Shown here piece after piece: positions 1-9,749 of a stretch of 21,645 nt of DNA (position 1 is its first letter; each line of letters opens with the position of its first letter). Position numbers and translations under genes: made by a program. This DNA comes from Haplomitrium mnioides (lineage: Eukaryota > Marchantiophyta > Haplomitriopsida > Calobryales), in assembly GCA_049999725.1 (NCBI GenBank), contig JBNGIS010036427.1, positions 82,087-103,731 on the forward strand. The letters run 5' to 3'. The notes under the pieces were generated by a model. It did not search any database. It saw nothing but the letters and a program-made list of their open reading frames with translations, and had not been told where the DNA came from.

Positions 1-2
1 GC

Positions 3-36
3 TATATTCCAATATTCCAATATTCCAATATTCCAT
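3..36. repeat. 8-bp tandem repeat (AATATTCC)n
   Basis: About four perfect copies of the 8-bp unit AATATTCC occur at the very start of the window, ending at ATTCCATAG. It is a plain microsatellite-like run and may continue to the left of the window. Confidence 0.85.
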
Positions 37-101
37 AGTGGAATGACTTTTTGCTTGGCCAAAAATAGATTGCGGCTTTCATCTTTGAAAGAAAAAGATG
101 A

Positions 102-524
102 CTCAAAGAAAAATTTACCTTTCTACTTTCACAATCTGCAAGTACTTTAAATGATTCTCAAAATGTTTTTCTAACCCCTCAATTTGATGCCCACCAATGA
201 AAGGAAGATGTTCTAGTAGAACGTATGCTTTCTACACGTCAAGCAATCTATGATGGAGCATCTAATTCGTGAGAAGGGACTGTTTCACATCACACCAGAT
301 ATGAGAAAAAATTTGGCAACCTACATGATGTGAAAGCCAAAATGTTTATTTGTGTTGTTGCATCACTTGATCCAAAGAGCAGACCATTTTGGATTGCCAA
401 AGTTCTCAAAAATTTTTCATTTGATGAGGAAGAACCTGCAAACCCAAAACAAACACCCGTTCAATGGTTTGTTTGTGAGGATGAAGATCCATTTTCTAGA
501 CAATACTTTATAGAAAAAAAATAG
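102..524 (+). pseudogene. C-terminal part of a transposase-like protein, broken
   Basis: One frame reads through from about 102 to the TAA at 522-524 with two in-frame stops (one after FDAHQ near 200, one after GASNS near 270). The intact tail from 330 contains the segment SRPFWIAKVLKNFSFDEEE followed by TPVQWFVCEDEDPF. A pattern of FWIAKV, then an acidic patch, then VQWF is typical of small SH3-like, chromatin-reader-type C-terminal domains found at the end of some eukaryotic transposase or integrase-like proteins. That family assignment is from memory and is weak. No start codon belongs to the domain itself, so this reads as a 3' exon whose 5' part lies outside the window. A plain unknown host gene fragment is the alternative. 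Confidence 0.4.
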
Positions 525-573
525 CAGTAACAAAAGGAAAATGCAAATCCAAGTTACATATTGATATACTTAA

Positions 574-792
574 TGTAACACAAATCACAATTTTTGTCTT
601 TTAATTTTTGTCTCACAAAAAAACCAAGTAAGGAAAACCACTCTAGCTACCATTCAATCAAATCTATTTGAGTATGAAAGACATAAAGAAATCAATCCAA
701 AAGTGTTTAAAATAGATTCAATCAACGTTATAAACACTAAGACAAACCATGTTAATCTTGACGAATCTTCTAAAGTTGATACGAGTGACTAA
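574..792 (+). other. Open 72-codon stretch, possible exon remnant
   Basis: Between TAA at 571-573 and TAA at 790-792 the frame is open for 72 codons without an ATG. Its composition (LATIQSNLFEYERHKEINP, then Asn/Lys/Asp-rich sequence) looks more like coding sequence than the AT-rich flanks, and it follows the 102-524 fragment on the same strand. It resembles no family I know and could be chance in AT-rich DNA. Confidence 0.15.
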
Positions 793-1770
793 AGTCATTT
801 AGGAGCCCCCATTTTTTATTTTTTATTTTCAATTTATGTTGTAATTTAAGTTCATTATTTTATAAAGTACTTCAGAATTTTCTTCAAGAAATTTCTTGAA
901 TTTATATGCTACCTTGAGCTTTTTGGTGTAAATCATTTCTAGTTGATTCTTATCATTTACAAATGAAACTTAGACATTCAATTATAATCTTCATTTGGTT
1001 TGTGAAATGTTTTATGATCCAAAATATAGTCATATTCTTTTCTACTATATTGCTTGCTAAACCCTTGTAAAAACATGACTACTTTACCCTTTACACGCAT
1101 GGATTTTAAACTAGAATGGAAAGCTTTTTTCTTACTTGAACTTCAAAATAGAGCTCCAAAATCCACACAAGGATTTGTTTTGTTAGTTTTGTGCCTTGGG
1201 ATTCCAAACTGATTCTCTTGACTTCTGGTCCATTTGGGCTTTTCCTCATGTTTTTTTATTTATTTTCAAAAAAAAGTTGTAAGTGGCATTATGTCTATTT
1301 GTGCATGAAGTTTGTGCATCCAAGTTTATCTAAAAATAACTTATTCTGATATATATTTCAATTTTTAAGCTTTGAAGTGCAATAAATAACAAATGCAAGT
1401 TTTTCTGTGAAAAAAAACCACAATTTTATAATTTTCATTGATTTCAAGATTTCCAATATTTTCATAAAAACTAATAATATCATTCAATTTTGCATAATGA
1501 AATTGCTTCTTGCTCTATCAAGTTTGTTAAAATGACAAGAAAAAAATCACAAAAACTCATGTAGTTTTTTCTTTTGGAAAAATGGCCTCATTTCTCTATT
1601 TTTTGAGCTTGAAAATGCCATTTGTTTTAAGAAAAAAAAAGTTCATGTTTTGAGTAGCCTATTCTTGGTTCAAAGTAGCGGCTATTATTGTTGGTTTTGA
1701 GAAGGAAATGCCAATATCTGCAACTCTATCTACATCCATATTACAGTTTACACAATGAAAGAATCAAAGC
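793..1770. other. AT-rich spacer, nothing recognised
   Basis: This stretch has many homopolymer A and T runs. I see no gene, RNA gene or repeat array here. Short open frames near 1688-1879 are explained by the frame-shifted upstream edge of retroelement copy A. Confidence 0.6.
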
Positions 1771-2934
1771 ATTGGAGAGTAGTCAAGTTGACAATCTAGT
1801 GGACAAAAGCATTGCCTTCCTATGTAGACTAGTAGTCACATTGTTGGACTTGGTTAAAAAAAAAAGCATCACATTTTAAAGAAGAAATTGCAACCAACCA
1901 ATGACAATGTGACCACTATAGAGCTATGGGTCACAACTACAACAAGCAGGAGTTTGCACAAGTAAGCAAGGCAGAGTTGAGAGAGTTGGTCATGGCCAAA
2001 GAGCAACACTAGATGGGAGAGTTGAAGTAGGTGCTCCAACCATTGTTGTGGATCCAAAGGATGCTAGGATTGCAAAATTGGAGCAGTAGTTAGCCATCAT
2101 TATTATAACACATGCTAGATCCAATTTTGGAGTTGAAGCTTATACATCTTATGGAGCTGATGGATGCTTGGCTGGAATGGGATTTATGTGTAGGACAGCT
2201 CACACTGATACATATATAGTTGTTGTAAGAGTGACAAAAAAGGCTCTTGAACTTAGAGAAGCAGCGGTGGAGTTGGATCCTTAGAGGGAGGATGCTCATT
2301 GACAGGTAAAGCTTCCACAATTGTTTGAGTTGACAAATTTTGCAAGGACCACTTCCATGCACCCAACTCACGCTTCTATGATAACAAAATCAGCCAAAGT
2401 AGAGGAGAGTGTGTCTTTAGCAATTGATTTAGCCAAGTTAGTGATGTAGAAGCTATTTTTTTCTGTTGTGGATGTGTTGACTAGAGAGGTCACACTAGCT
2501 GAAGTGTTCAAGTTGGTAGCCATATTAGGTGAGGAGAATCTGGATGCTATTTCCACTAGCTTAAATATTCAAGTTGGTAGTCACATTATGTGGGGAGAAT
2601 CAAGGTGCTACTTCCAATATGAAGGCGAGACTCATGAGTGGAGCTATCAACTCAAGTGTCTTCAGATCTGAAGTTGAGACATGGCATGTTGATGAAGCTA
2701 GGTTGATGGAATTTTCAACCCGACTTGCATTTGAGAGGACCAGAATCCGAGCTAGTATGGTGTCTCTCGATAATCAAAGTGGTATTTTTTGACTAGTTGG
2801 ACTTTCAAGTGTAGTATACAAGCCAACGAGAGTGTTATTAGATACAAATGCTCAGTTGTTGATATTGGGATTGAGGTCAGAAGATGTGGAAGTTTGTCCT
2901 TTCCCAATTCATACTTCATTTGGAGGGTCTTCTC
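1771..2934 (+). pseudogene. Retroelement copy A: gag C-terminal region and aspartic protease remnant
   Basis: This is a diverged + strand copy of the gag-protease region that element B carries on the minus strand. Shared segments in order are: LESSQ-like sequence near 1775; a degenerate zinc knuckle at about 1908-1955 (CDHYRAMGHN..., first Cys and His kept, the other two Cys lost); DGCLAGMGFMC near 2160; VDVLTREVTLAEVFKLV near 2468; HIMWGESRCYFQYEGET near 2583; and the protease active site LLDTNAQLLILG with catalytic DTN at 2841-2849. The protease continues to CPFPIHTSFGG and then stops abruptly at 2934, where a reversed LTR fragment begins. Several stops and frameshifts break it. Family knowledge: retropepsins of Ty3-type elements have a D-T/S-G/S/N active site after a hydrophobic strand. 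Truncation inside the protease and reversed orientation relative to B show rearrangement. Confidence 0.65.
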
Positions 2935-3056
2935 ATGCGCATACACATTGCCTACACAACTACATTGTCCACACACATTCTATTACATCTACAAACATAC
3001 AATATAAAATGACAAACAATTGACTCTCATGCGCATACAATGCATGAGACTCTACA
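2935..3056 (-). repeat. Truncated LTR start, direct repeat of 3321-3444
   Basis: On the minus strand it begins TGTAGAGTCTCATGC at 3056 and ends abruptly at 2935, where copy A begins. It matches 3321-3444 over about 120 bp with scattered substitutions (for example both contain GACAAACAATTGA on the + strand). The beginning TG and the position of its twin directly after a polypurine tract suggest the 5' end of an LTR. Confidence 0.6.
3023..3050. repeat. Inverted repeat at LTR start (copy 1)
   Basis: TCTCATGC pairs with GCATGAGA across a short spacer, giving an 8-bp perfect stem. The equivalent site in the other LTR copy is also an inverted repeat, with a 9-bp stem. Confidence 0.55.
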
Positions 3057-3245
3057 ATCATTTTTCTTCGAGTGATACCTTCTCCAGAAATTCCAGATGT
3101 TGTGTATTGATCTTCCAATATCAGAACCAGCACACCTTTGCTCACAAAGAATCCACGCTTCTCCAAGAGATGCAATACCTCAACTCTCCTCTTAGTTTAT
3201 ATATGAAGAGTGACATTGAAGGATAACCTTTTGATGAGAGTACAT

Positions 3246-3256
3246 GGCCTTATATA
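3246..3256 (-). promoter_or_regulatory. TATA-like box in LTR
   Basis: TATATAAGGCC lies on the minus strand about 190 bp into the candidate LTR, a normal place for an LTR promoter. A second AT-rich TATATAAAC occurs about 50 bp further on. Confidence 0.4.
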
Positions 3257-3412
3257 CTAAAACACAAAAAAACTCAAAATGTCTAAAAATAGAAATCTAC
3301 ATGGAATAGTATGATAGCTATCATGCGCCTACACATTGCTTACGCAACTATATCGTCCAGACACATTCCATGACATCTATAAACATACAACAGAGAATGA
3401 CAAACAATTGAG

Positions 3413-3439
3413 TCTCATGCGCATACAATGTATGAGACT
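3413..3439. repeat. Inverted repeat at LTR start (copy 2)
   Basis: GAGTCTCAT and ATGAGACTC form a perfect 9-bp stem with a 13-base loop at the 5' edge of the LTR. The twin LTR start keeps a shifted 8-bp version. Confidence 0.6.
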
Positions 3440-3445
3440 CTACAA

Positions 3446-3462
3446 TTGCCCCCTTGTTGGTG
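3446..3462 (-). promoter_or_regulatory. Polypurine tract before the LTR
   Basis: The minus strand reads CCAACAAGGGGGCAAT immediately before the TG of the LTR. A short run AAGGGGG next to a 5'-TG LTR edge is the usual plus-strand priming site of LTR retroelements. The whole run is short and contains pyrimidines, so confidence is moderate. Confidence 0.45.
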
Positions 3463-3889
3463 GTTAGGTCCCCTAATACTAGCTAGCCATCTATCTCCTA
3501 GAAAATTGATATACACCTTTTGATGCAAAGCCTAGGAGGTCGTGTGCAATAGAGCCCTATCATTCATCTCGTATAATCTATACCAACCCTAGAACTCAAT
3601 GGAAACTGGTTGTTTTATGAACAATGAGAGAAAAATCATGAGGTGCCAGGAATAATAACCAATGGAGGTGTCAAACATGACATATGCTATCCTCTAAAAC
3701 ACTTGTTACAAATCAGTATGGTGGCTGTCCCCTTAGGATAACCATATAACATGCATTTCAAACCTGTAGTAACTCATGTCACACTGGAATGTATAGTGCC
3801 ATTGATGTTCGAAAGGTGACAAGGTGCACAATTGCACACATGATCCTTCCAAACCACGCCGTTACGTCCATCTAGCTACAAAACTTCCT
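3463..3889 (-). pseudogene. Decayed tail of the methyltransferase-like domain
   Basis: Between the readable methyltransferase-like segment and the polypurine tract, minus-strand translation gives only short pieces with stops in every frame. A stretch like HMSCLTPPLVIIPGTS near 3690-3630 could be the remnant of a C-terminal C5-methyltransferase segment, but I cannot show this. Confidence 0.3.
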
Positions 3890-4569
3890 CCTACTTGAAA
3901 TACATAAATTGCAAGATGACTCACCAATACATCAATTGGCCTCACTCTAGCTAAGTAGTCCGTCTTCATCAATAAAATGTCAGCTAGCAATGCATGCAAA
4001 TAACCTTGCACTGCACTAACTGAAAGAAATTATAGAAATTGCTCAACTATCAGTGCCACATGCTTCAAGGAGATTCTATTGGCGATCTCACCCTTTTCCA
4101 TATACAAATACTGCCGAATTGGAATCCTTGCTTGGAGCACAGTAGGTAGCAATGTATTGATGCCTCTAAACAACTCCAACAAACTAATACCATCAGCAAG
4201 ATATTGCCATGAAATTGGCATAGTATCAAGTGGTGAAAGATTCACAAGTCCAAATGTGATAGAACCGTCCAATGCAAGATATGGCACAAATACATCCTGC
4301 CAAGTATCCTCAACCAATATGGATGCATGTATCTACCACAACCTTTCCTTGCTTCCACTAACAAGAATCACCTCACCTGACAACAATGTTGGCCTCATAT
4401 TCACTGAAGACGCCTCATCAATAGAAGAAATGTCGGTTGCATGTGCATTCCCTTCCAACAAGTCAAAGTAGTCGGTGATCACCTCACAGAATGCTGACAA
4501 CACCATAGGTTGTGATAGTGAACCCCCATGTAGTCCATTGAATCTGGCATGCAACCTGCTCAATCGCGC
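3890..4569 (-). pseudogene. Cytosine-C5 DNA methyltransferase-like domain of element B
   Basis: This region continues in the same frame as the protease. The segment GISLLELFRGINTLLPTVLQ (LELFRGI at 4159-4179) has the form of C5-methyltransferase motif I (D/ELF.GI....AL..AG), where S-adenosylmethionine binds. About 17 residues later comes YLYMEKGEIANRIS, which fits motif II with its acidic residue. About 60 residues on, PIDVLVSHLAIYVFQ sits where motif IV (D-L-L-xGxPCQ) should be. The catalytic Pro-Cys is not readable in frame, but a TGC codon is present in the neighbouring frame, consistent with a one-base shift. Stops occur after RLW and after EQFL. C5-methyltransferases captured by retrotransposons are known from algae and dinoflagellates. 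Without an alignment this remains a motif-level call. Confidence 0.5.
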
Positions 4570-4990
4570 CTCTCTAGATCACCATCCAGGCCGATAGGAC
4601 ACTGACTTGTCCCAAAAATCAAAAACGAACCCTATAGGGTATAGAACCATACACCCCACCAAAACATCATAAGACTCAGCCATGGTAAGTATGGCTTGAG
4701 CGCTCACATGTGAGCTATCTGTGGGATGGTGAACTTGCACTCTAAGCTCGATCTCTCCATGTGTGATGTGCTGCCTAAGTGAAGGTCTTCCTAATGAAGT
4801 CTAGATTGGAAAAGAGTACATCTTCACATCTTCTTGCCTCAATCCCAATCCCTGCATAGCTCACTTGCCTAACATTAACGGTTGTGTGCTTGTATCCAAT
4901 ATCACTCTAGCTGGCTTGTAAATGACATTTGAAGGACCAACAAGTCGGAAAATACCACTTTGATTGTCGATGGACACTATACTAGGTCTG
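4570..4990 (-). pseudogene. Aspartic protease (retropepsin-like) of element B
   Basis: One minus-strand frame reads VSIDNQSGIFRLVGP, then ARVILDTSTQPLMLGK with the catalytic DTS at 4888-4896. It continues LGLRQEDVKMYSFPI, TSLGRPSLRQHI and, near the end, AESYDVLVGCMVLYPIGF at about 4680-4620. The hydrophobic-DTS-hydrophobic motif and a second hydrophobic-G segment about 75 residues later are the hallmarks of the retropepsin fold. In-frame TAG codons follow GK, FPI and PGW, so it is inactive. The frame passes directly into the methyltransferase-like domain, implying a gag-protease-methyltransferase polyprotein in the ancestor. Confidence 0.65.
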
Positions 4991-5700
4991 AATATCGTCC
5001 TCTCAAATGTTGGTCAGGCTGATAGCTCCACCAGCCAAGCCGCAACAGCATGCCATGTCTCACCTCCAGACGTAAAGGCAAATGCATTACTTACTCTACT
5101 CACAAGTCTCACCTCCATATTGGAAGTAGCACCGTGAGTCTCCCCACATAATGTGGTTGCCAACCTGAACACTTCAGCTAGTGTGACTCTTCTAGTCAAC
5201 ACATCCATAGCTCAAAACAATGGTTTCTGTACCACTAACCTAGCTATCTTCATATCTGAAGATGCACTCCCCTCCATTTTGACTGATCTCTCCATCTCCT
5301 TGGAAGTATGAGTTGGATGCATGGAAGTAGTCTTCACCAAATCTATCAACTCAAATGGCTATGGAAGCCTTATCTACTAGTGAGCATCCCCCTTTGAGGA
5401 CCGCTACTCTTCTAGGCTCAATAGCCTTGCCTACTGGTCTAGTCACCGCCGTAGACACATCAACTTGGGTTGTCCCACACATAAATCCCATACCAGCTAA
5501 TTCTCCATCAGCTGCATATGAAGTGGAGGCTTCATCTCTAGAGTTGGGCATCGCCTGAGTTGTGTCATGGCAGCTAATTGTTGCTCCAACTCTGCAATCC
5601 TAACATCCTTTGGATCAACCATAGCGACTAGAGCACCCACCCCAGCTCTCCCAGCTGGCAATGCTCCTCAACCACAACCACCTTGCCTGCCTCTACTTTT
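4991..5700 (-). pseudogene. Gag-protease linker region of element B
   Basis: Readable pieces, in frames that shift, are DEASTSYAADGELAGMGFMC (about 5530-5470), VAVLKGGCSLVDKASIAI (to 5351), DVLTRRVTLAEVFRLA (from 5205) and HIMWGDSRCYFQYGGET near 5120. All have counterparts in copy A in the same order. No known domain is evident. It joins the zinc knuckle to the protease. Confidence 0.5.
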
Positions 5701-6771
5701 CTCACCTATGCAAGCTCCTCATTGTTGCAGCTCTAAGTGAAGCAAAAAAACATTTCTCCTTAGTATGAGTCATGACCTCACAATGGTCACATTGTTACTG
5801 GCCAACTGCACGTGCATCACCAGACTGTGTCGCTCGTGGCATTTGTGCCTCAGTGCATAGCGTCTGCAAATGATCTACACCTTAAGTCCAACAACTTGAC
5901 TACTAACCTGCATAAGATGGCAAAGCTGACTATTCTCCAACCTTCTAGCCCTTCCGTGGCACAGATTGTGATGTAGATGTGGTTGGAGACGACAACTTTA
6001 GCACTTTCTTCTAAATCCAATAGTGACTACTCTCTCATTCACTAGATTGAGCTCAATAGACTCTCACAATGGAAAAGAAATGGCTAGAGTCGGATCGAAA
6101 TCCTTGAGAATGGTGGCATCTCTCACTCTTCTCCTCAATTCCTTATCAAGGATGGAATACCAAAACTAAATACCCTGAGCCTCTATCACTCTTTTTGTGA
6201 CATTGATGAGCCTTCTCATCTTGGTGTAGGCTTCCCTTGAGCTCTCTTTAGTCTTGTGTTGAAACTCCTAAAGACTCTTCTGCTTATCCGTCCTCACACC
6301 TTGGTAATTTTGCCTCAAAAGCTCAAAAAACTCAATCATAGGGTTAAACAAAGGAATCCCTCCACTCTATGCTACAATGACTGAAACAAGTGTATTGAAA
6401 ACTCTTCCTACTCTTGAAGCACCAATACTATGGCTAGTGCCATTAGAGGATGTTGTATGGGTCGCAAGGTAATGGGCACTTGCCCTTCCACCATAGGTAA
6501 TGGAGACATAATTGAGTGACTAATACTATCTCCACTCCTCAATCTCTGTCAAAGTAGCATGCCAGAGTTCATAGTAGTCATCCATGGATGGCCCTTCCAA
6601 ATGTTGAAACAAACCTTTCCATGTGATGAAAGGTGTAAAGAGAGCAGAATTCTGCAATATTTGCATGTCACACCAAGTATCAAACTCTTGGATGAAATCA
6701 TCCAGATCAATGGTTCCTACTGTACCAGAGAATCTCCTTGGCTCTTTTGTGTCCCCATACATCTCATTCAT
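5701..6771 (-). pseudogene. Ty3-type gag (capsid plus CCHC nucleocapsid)
   Basis: The start is ATG at 6769-6771. The first 81 codons contain FSGTVGTIDLDDFIQEFDTW and FITWKGLFQHLEGPSMDDYY, the usual gag capsid pattern (a W-x-x-x-F-x-x-L segment after a folded N-terminal region). After a shift, the minus strand continues FFELLRQNYQGVRTDKQKSL, then EFQHKTKESSREAYTKMRRL and FWYSILDKELRRRVRDAT, which is the capsid C-terminal half. Near the end a CCHC zinc knuckle, C-x2-C-x4-H-x4-C (CDHCEVMTHTKEKC), lies at 5750-5791. Stops after FQHL-type segments and frameshifts make it non-functional. Role in the family: virus-like particle and RNA packaging. Confidence 0.65.
5750..5791 (-). other. CCHC zinc knuckle
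   Basis: It has perfect spacing C-x2-C-x4-H-x4-C within the gag remnant. In copy A the corresponding site at about 1908-1955 has lost two of the cysteines. Confidence 0.75.
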
Positions 6772-8867
6772 ATCTCAAGACAACGGGTAACTTACCTGAA
6801 TGCTAGAAAGAGTTTCTTCCTCTTTGTTCAATGTATAGTCACTTACTAGCTATTGAGTTGCTCCTACTCCAAGTCCAAATTGGATGCCACTGCAAGTGAT
6901 GTCGTGTCGCAATCTTCCACTCTCTGGCTTTGTATTAATCTTTGCTTAGCTAAACTCACTCACAGCTCACAAGTTGTGCTATTGCCACTCAACCACTTGC
7001 CCACAAGTCAGCTGAAATACGCAAATTAGCACAAGTGACCCTTCCATCTCCTCTGGATATGGCATACTTTTCTTGCCAATCCTAGTTGATTGGTCTTCTT
7101 CTCAAACTAGGAACAAAATTGACATTAAATCAAAACATAATTTTCTTTCTCTTTTCATGAGCACTACAGGTTGGTCTTCGGTTTTTTGCAAACAAGTTTT
7201 CAGATTTTCTTGCTTCACTGTAGTGAAAATTTGGGCTTCCAGAAAACCTACACCCAAGGAGCATGTTGGTGGACTCCTACCACCCTTGCACCGCTCAGCA
7301 AAGGGTCTAGTTCACCCTCTCTGAATTCAGAAATTTGTATTATTATTTTATTTACCGAAAATTCTGTTTTGAATCTGATTAGAGTTCAATTACCCCTGTT
7401 TTGTGTTGCAAACAGACTTTTAGTAGCAGCTCTCTTCTGAACCTCTCACCAAATTTCTGAAATGTCAATGTTGCTTCTTCCTTGGCTTCAATTTTAGCAA
7501 CTTGCTCCTTCTAGAACTGATTGTTCACTTGGATCTTGCTGATGTACACCTCCAACCACCTTCAGAAAGCTCAGCGCAAGGTTTTGGACTAATTTCTCTC
7601 TTTCTTGTCCTTTGTCACATCTGGTTTGTCAGATCTATAGTCTTACCTTGGAACAGAGTATGTTGCTTTCTTTGATCAAATCAAGGCTGTCTCTTCAACC
7701 CAAACAGAGTAATGTTATTGCTTCTCCTTCCTCAACTAACTCTGCTCCCTCTATCTTTTCAAGCAGATTTTCTGAGATTCAAGCTATACTGCCTACTAGC
7801 ATTACCCTTTGCAGGTCTCTAGTGCCAAAACAAAGTTATCCACTTAAAGTGATGTACTCTATAAACTGCTGATCTTCTACAGCAAAAACCAACAATACAG
7901 AGCCCTATTCTTGTCTTGCACTGGCTTAATATCTACTTTGAACCAAGCACCAACTAAATCCCTACTCTAGGCCATGTGCTTCTTCCCAACATACTGCCCA
8001 AGGATTCTAAACTTGCTGAAATTTCAGACTTCAAAAAGGAACAGACTTCCTCAAAAAAAGCAAATGATGCTCTGAGATAGAGCATTCTCTTTCTGTTCAA
8101 TTGCAGCTAGAAAATGCAAGACAGGCAAAAACTGATCCCCTGCAGCTGAACAACCCTATGAACTTTTGGAAGCTTGGCTCTCTTTGGCTATACAACTCAA
8201 ACACGACAGAGCTCTTGAAGGGAATTATGCAATTTTTGTTGGCAGTTCTGCTGCGACTCCAATTCTTAATAGGTCAATGCTCACAACCCCTGCTTGAGCA
8301 AACTTGTTTACAAATTCTCCCTCTTAATCCTCTGCAGCAAAATCGAAGAACTGCTTGATAGTTTTAAGGGCTTCAGCCACTCCTTTGCTACTTTGCTCTA
8401 CTACGAGTTCGAGCAACCAGAAAATGGACAATAGAGCAATGCAACAAAAGATCTACAAGAACCCTGCTCAACAAAAACTTTGTGCACAACCAAAATCCTA
8501 AAATGAAGACTCCTTCAAGTCTTCTTCAGAAATAATCAATACACTTCTCCTACGGGTTCTCCTCAGGAACTTCTGCTTGTCCTCTTCACAAATATATGAG
8601 CCCTTTGTAATGTGAGGAAGGAGAGAAAGAGTCCTGCCTTGCACTCTACAAAATCACCCCTCTTGTGATTTTGTCTTTGCCAAAAATCGATGATTTGACT
8701 TCTCCTCACAAAAATCTAAGCAATAAGCAAAATAGCAAAATCCTTGCTTAGTGATGTAGTCCTTGTCTCAACAAGATCCCTACTCCAGCTGATGTGAGGC
8801 ATTCTTTGACGAAATGCTTCTCCCACAGAATGCTTGACTTGCAGGCATTGCCTTCAACAAGGTTTGA
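6772..8867 (-). other. Long leader of element B, no gene recognised
   Basis: About 2.1 kb lies between the 5' LTR-like remnant and gag. Frames on both strands are short, and the + strand is rich in CTT and CTC, so the minus strand is purine-rich. None of the open frames (for example 7073-7324, 7612-7872, 8101-8358) resembles a known protein. It is either a long untranslated leader or unrelated DNA that joined the element. Confidence 0.4.
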
Positions 8868-8940
8868 ACAAATCATAGATGTTGGGTGTTGATCTTCTGA
8901 TATCAAAGCCAGTGCGCCATTGCTCACAAGGAATTTACGC
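8868..8940 (-). repeat. 5' LTR remnant of element B with primer-site-like sequence
   Basis: It matches 3158-3090 in the same orientation. It includes TTGATATCAGAAG, which resembles the plant initiator-Met primer site TGGTATCAGAGC (about 9 of 12 bases), but a similar sequence also sits in the 3' copy, so the primer-site reading is doubtful. Upstream LTR sequence is missing: the segment is joined directly to exon 4 of gene copy C. Confidence 0.4.
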
Positions 8941-9301
8941 CCACTATCCAATACTCGTGGGCATGAGCGATTTTGGGACCTTCTGAATGATGAATGTTGG
9001 TTTTATCCCTCTAGTAATCAAAACAAAGAAATCAAACATTGTACAAAAAATAAAAAGAAATGGAAGCAAGATAAACTAAAACATTAAAAAATCAAAGCAA
9101 AACTTACCAGATGTCATGGTCGATAGCACGACAAATTTCCAAAAATGCATTTGCAACGATGTCGAATTGTTGCAAAGAATGAATAACTATGAAAGACCAA
9201 AAATAAAAAATAGTTACAACCATAAAAGAAGAGACCATGTCAAAAATATCATCTTTAGTAAATGGCTTGAAGTCTTCATGCTTACATTCCTTTATATTGT
9301 A

Positions 9302-9316
9302 CTTGTAAGGAATATC
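9302..9316 (-). other. Motif IV (DIPYK) of copy C
   Basis: It is the counterpart of DIPYG in copy D. The glycine after PY is changed to lysine, consistent with decay. The Ile in DIPY is shared by both copies. Confidence 0.5.
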
Positions 9317-9749
9317 AACAATTGCTAAAGTGAAACTTCTTGGTTTCACCAAGTCCTTTAGTTGTCGAGCGTTGGACCTCTCGTGGACTTGATAAAATAC
9401 CACACTAAGTCTGTCAACATAGGACATTAAGTCATGGTCTTGTTCTTCAAACCCTTCTTAAGTTGGAGGGACATCATCGTCATTTTGTTGCATTGGCTTC
9501 CATTCTATGGCTTTTTGACAGTGGAGCTAAAAGGTAAAAGGGTATGACACCAAGGTTGGAGCTTGGTCTTGATCTTCTAAGGCTTATATGACCCCATATC
9601 TCTTTTTCCCTTTAGCAACAATTGTTAATTTCTTGGCAAGCTTCCTTTTAAATGTTTTATCACCCTAAAAACAACATGGAGAAATGCATTATAGGAGAAT
9701 TTGAAAACAAGGAACTTGAAGTCAAAAAGAAAGAACAATTAAAGTGAGA

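Larger units (their letters stand above)
3090..3444 (-). repeat. Candidate 3' LTR of element B
   Basis: On the minus strand it starts TGTAGAGTCTC at 3444, directly after a purine-rich tract, and contains a TATA-like box. Its last 70 bases or so (3158-3090) match the 5' remnant at 8940-8868: both read through TGTGAGCAA, then TGATAT and GAAGATCAA. A length near 350 bp is ordinary for a plant LTR. The exact 3' end is uncertain because a second LTR start follows at 3056. Confidence 0.5.
3057..8943 (-). mobile_element. Element B: Ty3-type LTR retroelement with DNA methyltransferase-like domain
   Basis: Read on the minus strand, the order is: a short 5' LTR-like remnant (8940-8868), a long leader without genes (8867-6772), gag with zinc knuckle (6771-5701), a linker (5700-4990), aspartic protease (about 4990-4570), a cytosine-C5 methyltransferase-like domain (about 4400-3890), a decayed tail, a polypurine tract and a 3' LTR (3444 to about 3090). 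I see no reverse transcriptase, RNase H or integrase motifs, so it was non-autonomous or was internally deleted. Several stops and frameshifts make it inactive. The 5' side is joined to the last exon of gene copy C at about 8940-8945. The boundary positions are approximate. Confidence 0.6.

Noticed and set aside
2090-2556. Minus-strand frames opposite copy A
   Set aside because: The + strand here matches the gag linker and protease of element B in translation, and the minus frames do not match anything.
6850-8900. A coding gene on the + strand between 7073 and 8358
   Set aside because: The frames are short, differ in position and show no recognisable family. The stretch is best explained as the leader of element B on the other strand or unrelated DNA.
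8868-8905. Initiator-Met tRNA primer site at TTGATATCAGAAG
   Set aside because: The match is imperfect and an equivalent sequence also lies in the 3' LTR copy, where a primer site is not expected. It is kept only as a possible remark in the LTR entry.
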